Assembly (NCBI GenBank): GCA_964415295.1
Contig: CAYPYN010000001.1
Span: forward strand, 310,001-374,000
Origin: SB21 sp964415295
Lineage (GTDB): Bacteria; CLD3; SB21
Reading direction: 5' to 3'
DNA: 64,000 bases
How positions within the stretch are numbered: position 1 is the first letter of the stretch; each line of letters opens with the position of its first letter. Positions 52,761 through 60,075 of the stretch are shown here, one piece after another. The notes below the pieces were generated by a model. That model ran no database searches. It was not told where the DNA came from and saw only the letters and a program-made list of their open reading frames with translations. The translations under genes were made by a program, and so were the position numbers.

Positions 52761-54089
52761 CTAATTTTCCGGCGGTAATGTGTAAAATACAATGATCTTC
52801 GGTGAATTTTCCCGATCCAGAGCGTCACGGATCAAACGAACGCGGTACAAACGTCTGAAATTCCCGAATACTTCGTCGGCGTGTGAAATCTGCAGCCCGT
52901 GATTCTGAGATGGAAAAGTCGTCCATTCCTGAAATTGCCGGGTTATGTTGAAAGTCAGTGAGTCATCCCGGACATTGTCCGTAAGACGCTTACGGTATCG
53001 CGACAAGACATTAACAAACGACTGATCGAAACTCAACGTCGACATCGATCCCGCTTTCCAGTCCAGACTGCTGACCCTCAGCGACTGCAGGAGAAGTGAA
53101 TCGCCCGGAGTATACATATAGTTTCCGGCCGGGTCTAGTTTCATAACCAACTTGGCCAAGTTAATCGTTGCGGTGGACGGAATTTTGCCGGTGTTAAAAT
53201 ACAATAACGAATGATACGGCACGCCGCCGCCAACCGTGAGAGCTTGCGCCGATTGCGGTGCACGATCGCGGTAAATATACCCGCTGATCCCTTGCGAATA
53301 ATACCCGTTGGCGGTATTGACCGGCGTCAGATTCACATGATCGATCGTGAGCTGTTGATTCTTCGGATCGAACTTCTGATACGTAATGTCCAGTCTTGGT
53401 ACAATATTGGTATCAGGTATGCCGTACGCATTAAGATTGTACGCGCCGTAGAATTGCTGAGCAAACGCAGCCCCTGAAAAATCGATCATGATGCCGTTAT
53501 TTAGTTTAGAACGATTGGTATCATTGAGCGACCAAATCCAATGCTGCACCGTATCTTTGGGCATATCGATCGTGACAAATTGTCCCGCTTCTGCCGTGTA
53601 TGAGATCGTGGTCTGGGCGATCAAATCCCCGTAGTCGCCGGCACCGGTCAGACGGTCCCATCGGAGATCTTCCAGTGTCCAGTTCTTTTTCATTGCATAA
53701 ACATTGGCCGTAAAACTTCCCGAAGCTCCGTAAGCACCGGACGTGATCAGTTTGAGTTTAGCGCTCGTGACGCTGACGCTTTCAATTTCCGTCGGTATGG
53801 TGAATTTCATAACAATGCGAAAATCATAATTATCCACCGAACCGAGATACCACCGGTCAGACTGTCCGGTTGTGACCGAATCCATGAACGCCGTATCCCG
53901 CGCGAGATCTTCGACATATAACGTATCCGTTTTAAGATTGCCGGACAGTTCCCCTGTTTCGATTCCGCCCAAACCAACATCACTCGCTCCGTCATCATCG
54001 CATGCTGCCAGTCCGAAAAGGAGAACCAGAATTGCAATCGAAGCGATGAACTCACTGGACCGGTTGGTAAAAAAATTATATGGATTCAA
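52761..54089 (-). CDS. Large lipoprotein with DNRLRE/DUF4270-like beta-sandwich repeats
   Basis: A 442-residue predicted lipoprotein. The lipobox FGLAAC places the lipidated Cys at about residue 29, followed by an acidic DDDGASD. Two beta-rich halves show similar phrases: SVTSAKLKLITSGAYG with TLEDLRWDRL, and ATINLAKLVMKLDPAGNY with SSLDWKAGS, a pattern seen in extracellular DNRLRE-type and DUF4270 lipoproteins. The start codon is TTG at 54089 with AGGAG 11 bases upstream; no better ATG is near. Its stop is one base from the OMP start. I cannot name the substrate or partner. Confidence 0.68.
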   Translation of the reverse strand: MNPYNFFTNRSSEFIASIAILVLLFGLAACDDDGASDVGLGGIETGELSGNLKTDTLYVEDLARDTAFMDSVTTGQSDRWYLGSVDNYDFRIVMKFTIPTEIESVSVTSAKLKLITSGAYGASGSFTANVYAMKKNWTLEDLRWDRLTGAGDYGDLIAQTTISYTAEAGQFVTIDMPKDTVQHWIWSLNDTNRSKLNNGIMIDFSGAAFAQQFYGAYNLNAYGIPDTNIVPRLDITYQKFDPKNQQLTIDHVNLTPVNTANGYYSQGISGYIYRDRAPQSAQALTVGGGVPYHSLLYFNTGKIPSTATINLAKLVMKLDPAGNYMYTPGDSLLLQSLRVSSLDWKAGSMSTLSFDQSFVNVLSRYRKRLTDNVRDDSLTFNITRQFQEWTTFPSQNHGLQISHADEVFGNFRRLYRVRLIRDALDRENSPKIIVFYTLPPEN

Positions 54090-54162
54090 AAAACTGATTT
54101 CTCCTGTTTTGGCTATCCGTGCTTACGGGCAAGAATATCGCAAGCGTCGCCGAGGTAAATAG

Positions 54163-55152
54163 TTAGAATTTAATATTGATCCTGTGTCCGCAAAATTTAC
54201 AATTAGGTCCGCGCATACCTCCGAGATTGGCCTGGTAATCGCGACGCTTGATTATGAGCCGCTTGCAGTTGGGACAGAACGTATCCGAGACACCGTCGAT
54301 ATCCGTATCCGTCAAATACGTATAACTCAGTTTCTGGCTGGCGATTTTGTACGCTTTCACCATGTTCTCATTAGGCGTCATCGGTATATGCGTCATCTTG
54401 TGATGCGGGAAAAAACGTTTGAAATGAACGGGAATATCCTTACCGATCGCCGAAACAAAATCCACGAAATCGCCTACTTCTTTTTCGCTGTCGCTTTCAC
54501 CCGGTATCATCAGGTAAGTAAGCTCCAAATGGGTCTCTTCGTAAGCCAGTTTGATGGAATTGAGCACGACCGACAGATCGCCGTCGACGTATTTATCATA
54601 CACTTCCTGCCGCATCGATTTAACGCTGATATTGATACCGTCGATGTAGGGAAGAATTTCCTTGAAGGGTTTTTCATTGGCGTATCCGTTGGAGATGAGG
54701 ATGTTCTTCTGGCCGATACCTTTCAGTTTGCGCGTCGCGTCGAGGAGGAATTCGAACCATGTGAGCGGTTCCGTAAAACTGTATGCCACGCCGATCGAGT
54801 GGCTTTTGCCGGAATAATCCAGCAACGTCTGGAGCGTGATCTCTTTATGTTCCTTCCGTTCCAGGGAGATCTCATGATTCTGACAGAACTGGCAGCGCAT
54901 GTTGCATCCGTTGGCGCCAATGGAAAGAACGACGGAATTGGGATAATAATGGAAAAACGGTTTCTTTTCCATCGGATCGTACACGGCGGTCACGATGCGG
55001 CCGTAACTGGTTGCATACAGTTTACCGTCTATATGGGTATAACCCCAGCAATCCCCTTCTTCGCCGTTCTTGAGTTTGCACATGCGGGGACACAATTCGC
55101 AAACGACCTGGTCTTTTTCGACCCTGTAAAATTTGGCTTCTATCATTGGCAT
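54163..55152 (-). CDS. amrS: AmmeMemoRadiSam-type radical SAM enzyme (AmrS)
   Basis: A 329-residue radical SAM protein. The [4Fe-4S] motif CNMRCQFC has cysteines at 83, 87 and 90. An N-terminal extra cysteine cluster (CELCPRMC at 18-25 and Cys35) and the motifs GEEGDCWGY, YPNSVVLSIGANG and SYTFTEPLTW-like AYSFTEPLTWFEF are those of the AmrS/PflA-like family. The C terminus has two CxxC pairs (CPNC and CKFC) forming a probable zinc ribbon. AmrS genes usually sit next to AMMECR1 and MEMO genes; neither is in the window. A second ATG two codons in (55146) is equally possible. Confidence 0.87.
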   Translation of the reverse strand: MPMIEAKFYRVEKDQVVCELCPRMCKLKNGEEGDCWGYTHIDGKLYATSYGRIVTAVYDPMEKKPFFHYYPNSVVLSIGANGCNMRCQFCQNHEISLERKEHKEITLQTLLDYSGKSHSIGVAYSFTEPLTWFEFLLDATRKLKGIGQKNILISNGYANEKPFKEILPYIDGINISVKSMRQEVYDKYVDGDLSVVLNSIKLAYEETHLELTYLMIPGESDSEKEVGDFVDFVSAIGKDIPVHFKRFFPHHKMTHIPMTPNENMVKAYKIASQKLSYTYLTDTDIDGVSDTFCPNCKRLIIKRRDYQANLGGMRGPNCKFCGHRINIKF

Positions 55153-55368
55153 AACGTGTTCCGATCCATAGACTATTTAGTCAGGGGCGAATATATCCAC
55201 ATTCCCCAAAAAAAGCAATGTTAAAACGTTTCAAGATCCACAGACCAGACTCTGCGGATGACGTTAATTGGCCGTTACGTACGAAAGATTCCGACAGCAA
55301 TCTCCGCTTGTTTCCTCCGTAATATTTTTCTATCTTGCCGCAATTTTAAACCTAACTGGGAGCCCTGT

Positions 55369-56145
55369 ATGGAATCACTAAAGAACAAAATCGTATTCAT
55401 CACGGGCGCCAGCGCCGGAATCGGCGAGGCCGCTGCCGTTGCCTTTGCCGAAGAAGGTTCCCGTCTGATCCTGACCGCACGACGCAAAGATAGACTGGAT
55501 GCCTTGGCGGCATCATTAAAAGAGAGATTCGGCACGGAGTCCCTTTGCCTTTCCCTCGACGTGCGGAAACCGGATGAAGTGCAAAAGACGATCGGATCTT
55601 TGACGTCCGGTTGGAATGAAATTGATGTTTTGGTCAATAATGCGGGTCTCGGTCGCGGTATCGATAAAATCCACGAAGCACGGATCGAAGATTGGGAAGA
55701 AATGATCGATACCAACATAAAAGGACTGCTTTACGTCAGCCGCGCCGTCATCCCCGGCATGGTCCAGCGAAAACGCGGGCATGTGATTAATATAGGATCG
55801 GTAGCCGGTCACGAGGTGTATCCGGGCGGCAATGTGTATTGTGCAACGAAACATGCCGTCGATGCGCTTACCAATGGCATGCGGCTGGATCTGGTGGACA
55901 CGCCCGTGCGCGTGAGTACGGTGGATCCCGGACTGGTGGAAACGGATTTCAGTATCGTCCGTTTCAAAGGCGACCGTGAAAGAGCCAAAAAGCCTTATGA
56001 GAATATCGAGCCGCTGGTGGGAAAAGACATCGCAGACATTGTCGTTTTTATAGCTTCCCGCCCGGCTCATGTGAATATCAACGAAGTGATCGTCATGCCC
56101 AAAGCGCAGGCTTCGGCCACGTTGGTTCATAGGGAAAAGAAGTAA
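55369..56145 (+). CDS. Short-chain dehydrogenase/reductase (YdfG-like)
   Basis: A 258-residue classical SDR. The ATG at 55369 has GGGAG seven bases upstream; the frame is open further upstream but non-coding in character. NAD(P) binding is by GASAGIGEA, NNAGLGRG follows, catalytic Ser is in NIGSVAGHEVY and Tyr-x3-Lys in YCATKH, with STVDPGLVETDFS after it. The pattern with VYPGGNVYCATKHAV is typical of YdfG-type 3-hydroxy acid dehydrogenases. A stable hairpin follows the stop. Substrate is inferred only at the level of hydroxy acids. Confidence 0.87.
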   Translation: MESLKNKIVFITGASAGIGEAAAVAFAEEGSRLILTARRKDRLDALAASLKERFGTESLCLSLDVRKPDEVQKTIGSLTSGWNEIDVLVNNAGLGRGIDKIHEARIEDWEEMIDTNIKGLLYVSRAVIPGMVQRKRGHVINIGSVAGHEVYPGGNVYCATKHAVDALTNGMRLDLVDTPVRVSTVDPGLVETDFSIVRFKGDRERAKKPYENIEPLVGKDIADIVVFIASRPAHVNINEVIVMPKAQASATLVHREKK

Positions 56146-56158
56146 AACCGCAAAACGG

Positions 56159-56190
56159 CGTTCGGCCGAGTTAGCTAACCCGGTCGAACG
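56159..56190 (+). terminator. Probable terminator after the SDR gene
   Basis: A 10-bp stem (56159-56168 with 56181-56190, one G-T pair) encloses the self-complementary GTTAGCTAAC. The following bases are T-rich but not a clean T-run, so termination is likely rather than certain. Confidence 0.5.
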
Positions 56191-56311
56191 TTTACCGTTA
56201 ACCCTCTTTCTTCTTAAAAAAACCATCCTGAGTCCCGTCATCAGAACCCTGATTTTTCAATGCTTTAATACTGTTTGCAATAACGTTTCCCCTTCTTAAT
56301 TCTGAAAACAC

Positions 56312-56340
56312 TTGACTACTATACAAATGTATAGTATATT
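56312..56340 (+). promoter_or_regulatory. lexA promoter, sigma70-like
   Basis: TTGACT (56312-56317) and TATATT (56335-56340) are separated by exactly 17 bases. The predicted start is about 23 bases before the lexA ATG, whose ribosome site is AAGAGG. The spacer is almost wholly filled by the LexA-box candidate. Confidence 0.8.
56318..56335. promoter_or_regulatory. Candidate LexA operator (SOS box)
   Basis: ACTATACAAATGTATAGT is a perfect inverted repeat with 7-bp arms and a 4-base centre, occupying the lexA promoter spacer and touching the -10. A repressor bound here would block polymerase. It does not match the Escherichia CTGT-N8-ACAG or Bacillus CGAAC-type boxes. Confidence 0.7.
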
Positions 56341-56369
56341 GTACGTACGAACCAACTCAAGAGGTTATT

Positions 56370-56936
56370 ATGCCGCCGCTCACCAAAAGACAGGATGAAA
56401 TTTATCAGTATGTTTTACAGTGCATTAGAAATAACGGTATCCCGCCGACCTTCCGCGAGATCGCGGAACGCTTTTCGATAAATATAAAAGCCGTTCAGGA
56501 TCATATGGCCGCCATAGAAGCCAAAGGCTACATGAAGGTTAAACCCAACACGGCCAGGGGATTTGAACCCGTTACGAGGGGAATTCCCCTGTATGGAAAA
56601 GTGGCCGCCGGCCGGCCGATCTTTGCGGTCGAGAATATCGAAGGATACGTTCAGGAGAGCTACAAAAAATCCGAAGGTTTGTTTGCCCTAAAAGTTACGG
56701 GCGACAGCATGATCAACGCCGGGATTTTTGAAAAGGATATTGTGATCGTTCACAAACAGAATACGGCGGAGGATCAGGACATCGTGATCGCGCTATTGGG
56801 CGACGAGGTCACCGTAAAACGCTTTCGTAAGAAACGGGGAAAAATATTTCTCGAAGCCGCCAATGAGAAATATGCGCCCATCGAAAAAGAATTTACCGTC
56901 ATCGGAAAAGTGATCGAATCACGGCGAAAATATTGA
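56370..56936 (+). CDS. lexA: LexA repressor
   Basis: A 188-residue SOS repressor with autoprotease activity. The N-terminal winged helix-turn-helix is at 1-65 (PTFREIAERFSINIKAVQDHM), the self-cleavage bond is Ala80-Gly81 in KVAAGRP, and the catalytic dyad is Ser113 in TGDSMINAGI and Lys150 in VTVKRF. Length is slightly shorter than usual (about 200). The operator candidate in its own promoter implies autoregulation. It is followed after 11 bases by an unknown gene and then a Y-family polymerase, forming an SOS operon. The recognition helix differs from that of proteobacterial LexA, in agreement with the different palindrome. Confidence 0.95.
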   Translation: MPPLTKRQDEIYQYVLQCIRNNGIPPTFREIAERFSINIKAVQDHMAAIEAKGYMKVKPNTARGFEPVTRGIPLYGKVAAGRPIFAVENIEGYVQESYKKSEGLFALKVTGDSMINAGIFEKDIVIVHKQNTAEDQDIVIALLGDEVTVKRFRKKRGKIFLEAANEKYAPIEKEFTVIGKVIESRRKY

Positions 56937-56947
56937 AAGGCTAACAA

Positions 56948-57346
56948 ATGGAGAGACCGAATTTCACAGTGACCGAAGAAGAACTGATCTCCGGCAATAT
57001 GCACAACATACTGTCCGCTTATAATATCCATCAATTTTTCACCGAACGCATCGGCGTAGAAATCTCTTTCCAAAACGGGAAAGTGGTAAATTCCCAGCTG
57101 AACTTCTACCGAACGAGGCCCGAAACGCTTGGAAATATCAACTACCTGCAGCCGCCTCTGGATGGGACCGAAAAAGAGAAGATCAAACAGAACGTGTTCG
57201 CCATTCTCAGGACTTTAAACATGCACACACCGGCCGACATGCTCGGTACGATGGAAATCGTGTGCGAGTTCGAACCCGAACGAAAAATGCGGATCAAAAA
57301 CGTATTCGTAAAGATCCAGAGTGTTTTTAAAAACCCCATGAACTGA
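56948..57346 (+). CDS. Unknown protein in the lexA-dinB SOS operon
   Basis: A 132-residue soluble protein that matches nothing I recognise. It has no signal peptide or membrane segment and no cysteine-pair or nucleotide-binding motif. It appears alpha/beta: helical NMHNILSAYNIHQFFTERIG, a beta hairpin EISFQNGKVVNSQLNFYR, a helical KIKQNVFAILRTLNMHTP and strands at the end (TMEIVCEFEPERKMRIKNVF). It lies between lexA (11-base gap) and dinB (1-base gap), so it must be co-regulated by DNA damage. In other phyla this slot is taken by imuA/sulA-type genes; this protein is not obviously either. The coding frame is supported by tight packing and codon usage like its neighbours. Confidence 0.82.
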   Translation: MERPNFTVTEEELISGNMHNILSAYNIHQFFTERIGVEISFQNGKVVNSQLNFYRTRPETLGNINYLQPPLDGTEKEKIKQNVFAILRTLNMHTPADMLGTMEIVCEFEPERKMRIKNVFVKIQSVFKNPMN

Positions 57347-57347
57347 C

Positions 57348-58502
57348 ATGCCCGTTCCCCGGATCGCACATATTGACCTCACCGCTTTTTTTGTTTCGGT
57401 GGAAAGGATTCTGAACCCGGAACTTCTCAATAAACCCATTATGGTGGCGGGTCCCGCGGAAAGCCGCGGAGTAGTGACCTGCGCCTCTTACGAGGTCAGG
57501 AAATACGGCGTCCGCGCGGGTATGTCCACCGCCATGGCCGAACGCAAATGTCCCATCGCCATCCGCATCGATGGCCATTTTGAGGCGTACCAGGAATATT
57601 CTGAAAAAGTACAATCGCTGGTCAGGTATTACGCTCCCAGATTTGAGGCGGCGAGCATTGATGAATTCTATCTCGATTGGACGGGTTGCGAAAGAATATT
57701 CGGCGGCGACCTGTATAAATTTGCCCTGCGTCTTCAAAAGACGATTCTCTCCAGGTTCGGCCTCCCCTGCGCCATCGGTATCGCTTCCAATAAAATGTCG
57801 GCCAAGGTCGCATGCGATCAGGCCAAACCCGACGGAATTCTGGAAATCGTACCCGGTAAAGAGGCTCAATTCCTGGAACCTTTGAACGTGGGCGTCTTAA
57901 GCGGCGTCGGTGAAGTCATGCTGGAAAGACTCAACTCCAGAGGCATCCGTACCTGCGGGCAATTAGCCCGATTGGATTCGGAGTACGTCGGTCAGGCGTT
58001 AGGTAAAGCGGGATTGACCGTACAATCTTATGCCAAAGGTTTCGGGGAATCTTATCTGGCTCCTTCGAAAGAACAAAAGCAGATCTCGCGCGAGGAAACT
58101 TTTGCAACGGACACGAGGGATGCCGCATTTTTGTCCCATATGATCCATACGATGGCGCTTGATATATCCGAAGAATTAAGAGCGCTGGACCTGCGGGCGC
58201 AGTGCGTCAAGCTGAAGCTTCGTTACTCCGACTGGGTGGATCATACGCGGCAAACCACGATCGATCCGACCAATGATCCTGTCGTGATCTACAGAACGGC
58301 GGTTAATTTATACCGTAAGGCCGACGACCGCCGCGTTATGATACGTTTGATCGGCGTAGGGATCGCTAAATTCACGCAGGACCGCTTCACCATCGATCTT
58401 TTGAGGCAGAACGAAGAGCGGAGAGAATGGCTGCTCAAGGCCGTGGATATCATCAATCATAAGTACGGGAATAGCGCGGTGAAAGTAGGATCCGTCGCTT
58501 AA
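57348..58502 (+). CDS. dinB: Y-family DNA polymerase (DinB/Pol IV)
   Basis: A 384-residue translesion polymerase. The palm motifs are HIDLTAFFVSVE (catalytic Asp10, with Thr where Asp is usual two places on) and ASIDEFYLDW (Asp105-Glu106). The helix-hairpin-helix thumb (GVGEVMLERLNSRGIRTCGQ) and little-finger domain follow. At the place where DinB proteins of related phyla carry a beta-clamp motif of QLSLF type before a final helix, this protein has FTIDLL, so clamp binding may be weak or use another site. It begins one base after the unknown gene's stop. It is regulated with lexA through the shared promoter. Confidence 0.93.
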   Translation: MPVPRIAHIDLTAFFVSVERILNPELLNKPIMVAGPAESRGVVTCASYEVRKYGVRAGMSTAMAERKCPIAIRIDGHFEAYQEYSEKVQSLVRYYAPRFEAASIDEFYLDWTGCERIFGGDLYKFALRLQKTILSRFGLPCAIGIASNKMSAKVACDQAKPDGILEIVPGKEAQFLEPLNVGVLSGVGEVMLERLNSRGIRTCGQLARLDSEYVGQALGKAGLTVQSYAKGFGESYLAPSKEQKQISREETFATDTRDAAFLSHMIHTMALDISEELRALDLRAQCVKLKLRYSDWVDHTRQTTIDPTNDPVVIYRTAVNLYRKADDRRVMIRLIGVGIAKFTQDRFTIDLLRQNEERREWLLKAVDIINHKYGNSAVKVGSVA

Positions 58503-58523
58503 GGTTCATCCGCCGCATCATAA

Positions 58524-58561
58524 AAACACGAATAGCCGGAATACGGCCAAAGTATTTCGTG
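58524..58561 (-). terminator. Possible terminator between dinB and the oxidoreductase gene
   Basis: CACGAATA (58527-58534) pairs with TATTTCGTG allowing one bulged T, with an inner GCCG/CGGC pairing. A T-run follows on the minus strand only, so it most likely ends the redox operon. Confidence 0.5.
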
Positions 58562-58564
58562 ATC

Positions 58565-59221
58565 TCAATTGTCCCTTGCTTTATCGTAGGCCGACATCAG
58601 AACATTCAGCGCGGCCGGCTCAGGTAATGCGCCGGCAAAATCGAATTCTTCATTGATCACCGTTTTAGGCACTCCCTGCACGCCGTATTTATAAACAAGA
58701 TGCGGAAATTCGCTTGCCTCCACCATATCCGCGGTGATGAAATCCGATTCGAGCGCCGCCTGATGCGCAAACCGCACGGCACGCGGACAATACGGACACG
58801 TGGGGGTTACAAAGACCTGCATGTGAACCGGTTTGTCGATTTTTTTAATTTCGTCTTTGATCGCCTGCGGCAAAAGACTCGTTCCGCGCGATACATCGAG
58901 AATCGCTTCGAGGAAAGAGGAAAATTCATACCCTGAAGGAATACCGTAAAAGCGGATACCATGATCTTTGACACCTTCGATAACGATGGCCGGGATCTTA
59001 TCGATACCGTATTTATGGACCCATTCCCGATCCACGGCGAAATTATAAAAGTCTAATGATAATTTGTCGGAAAACCCGGTGATCTCTTTTAGCAGTTCGT
59101 GAGTATCCCTGCAATACTCGCATTCCAATTCCTGAGTGAAGTAAATGAGACGAACTGGGTTTTTCATCTTTTCAAATTCAGATTTTATTTTTTGACCGGT
59201 TTTCTCATCTATAAAAGCCAT
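58565..59221 (-). CDS. Double-thioredoxin-fold protein disulfide oxidoreductase
   Basis: A 218-residue protein with two thioredoxin/glutaredoxin folds in tandem, like archaeal PDO. The active sites are CEYC at 34-37 in the first domain and CPYC at 142-145 in the second (FVTPTCPYCPRAV), each followed by a cis-Pro motif (KIPAIV and GVPKTV). The ATG at 59221 has GGAGG six bases upstream; the frame upstream overlaps the DUF1858 gene and is rejected. No signal peptide is present, so it works in the cytoplasm. It ends an OsmC-DUF1858-PDO operon dedicated to thiol chemistry. Confidence 0.9.
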   Translation of the reverse strand: MAFIDEKTGQKIKSEFEKMKNPVRLIYFTQELECEYCRDTHELLKEITGFSDKLSLDFYNFAVDREWVHKYGIDKIPAIVIEGVKDHGIRFYGIPSGYEFSSFLEAILDVSRGTSLLPQAIKDEIKKIDKPVHMQVFVTPTCPYCPRAVRFAHQAALESDFITADMVEASEFPHLVYKYGVQGVPKTVINEEFDFAGALPEPAALNVLMSAYDKARDN

Positions 59222-59238
59222 TGCTGCCTCCTGTGTTT

Positions 59239-59454
59239 TTAGCTTGGCCCGGTTTGATATTTGGTTCTTATTTCGGCCACAAAGGAGCTGATCTCTGCAT
59301 CGGTCAGACCTTTTTCCTTTGCCGCTTCCTCCAGCGTTCCCCAAATCGGTTCACCGCAGATCAGACAGCGAATGCCTTTTTTCATCAGATCATGAACGGA
59401 ATCCGGGTGGCGAGTGATAAGGTCTTCGATGGTAATATGTTTATTAATAACCAT
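59239..59454 (-). CDS. DUF1858 redox-disulfide protein
   Basis: A 71-residue DUF1858 domain. The family pattern is complete: TIEDLITRHPDSVHDLMKKG at the start, then IRCLICGEPIWGTLEEAA with a CxxC pair at residues 30 and 33. The domain is typically linked to hybrid-cluster proteins or redox enzymes and is thought to form a redox-active disulfide. It lies between osmC (22-base gap) and the double-thioredoxin gene (17-base gap), which suggests the thioredoxin protein reduces it or they share a pathway. Confidence 0.88.
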   Translation of the reverse strand: MVINKHITIEDLITRHPDSVHDLMKKGIRCLICGEPIWGTLEEAAKEKGLTDAEISSFVAEIRTKYQTGPS

Positions 59455-59476
59455 ACTTCTTTTCTCTGAATTTAGC

Positions 59477-59941
59477 TTAAGGTTTTACGTGAAACTGCGC
59501 CTCTATCACGACTTCGCTTTTGATGGAATTGGCGATCAGACAACTGTGATGCGCTTCTTCCATGGTTTTCTGCGCCTGCGCCACCGCCGATTCGCTATGC
59601 ACGGTGACTTTTGGGCGAATCGTGATTTTGGTAAACCGGTAACCCCCGTCTGCGAATTCCAGCAATCCTTCGGCAGAACTTTCGTACGACACGAGCGGGA
59701 TTTGCAGCCGGCTGGCAAAAGCCAAAAACGTCGTCATCGTGCATGTTTCAATGGCCGCAACAAAAAGATCTTCCGGCGTCCACACACCGGCTTCACCCTT
59801 GAATTCGGGCGGACTGGCCACCCGGAAATCCGGCTTACCGTCCGAGTACATTTGCCCCGTGCGGTTCTGCAGCCATTGCAGCCGCGTACCGTAAGAAAAA
59901 CTCTTATGTTTCGTTTTGACACCGGAAGCCTGTGATTCCAT
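59477..59941 (-). CDS. OsmC/Ohr family peroxidase-like protein
   Basis: A 154-residue OsmC-family protein. The two redox cysteines are Cys67 in AIETCTMTTF and Cys134 in HHSCLIANS, placed as in OsmC/Ohr organic hydroperoxide reductases. The ATG at 59941 has TTGGAG six bases upstream; longer in-frame starts lack this. It heads a thiol-redox operon behind a strong promoter with an embedded 18-bp palindrome. Reduction of organic hydroperoxides using dithiols is the family role; the double-thioredoxin protein downstream could provide electrons. Confidence 0.9.
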   Translation of the reverse strand: MESQASGVKTKHKSFSYGTRLQWLQNRTGQMYSDGKPDFRVASPPEFKGEAGVWTPEDLFVAAIETCTMTTFLAFASRLQIPLVSYESSAEGLLEFADGGYRFTKITIRPKVTVHSESAVAQAQKTMEEAHHSCLIANSIKSEVVIEAQFHVKP

Positions 59942-60046
59942 AAGTTTCTCCAATTTTAACATGATCCATAAATTCCCGAACCCCGATGATTCCAAGGGAC
60001 CCGGTACCTGTTGCTAACCGCATAACAAAGAGGAAAGAACATGGTT

Positions 60047-60075
60047 AATATAATACTATATCGTTATATAGTCAA
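60047..60075 (-). promoter_or_regulatory. Promoter of the OsmC-DUF1858-thioredoxin operon
   Basis: On the minus strand TTGACT (60075-60070) and TATATT (60052-60047) are separated by exactly 17 bases, the same hexamers and spacing as the lexA promoter. The leader to the OsmC ATG is about 100 bases. Confidence 0.78.
60055..60072. promoter_or_regulatory. 18-bp palindrome like the lexA operator
   Basis: ACTATATCGTTATATAGT is a perfect inverted repeat with 7-bp arms and a 4-base centre. Twelve of 14 arm bases equal those of the lexA palindrome; only the innermost pair differs (T/A instead of C/G). It lies inside the osmC promoter, overlapping the -35. Confidence 0.65.

Noticed and set aside
54184..55224. 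Plus-strand open frame of 346 codons opposite AmrS
   Set aside because: The minus strand carries all AmrS cysteine motifs in order, so this frame is a shadow.
55516..56241. Minus-strand open frame opposite the SDR gene
   Set aside because: The SDR motifs on the plus strand are complete, and the frame has no start signal.
60055..60072. PerR or Fur box in the osmC promoter
   Set aside because: PerR boxes are TTATAAT-N-ATTATAA and Fur boxes differ as well; the 7-4-7 geometry and arm sequence match the lexA palindrome far better.
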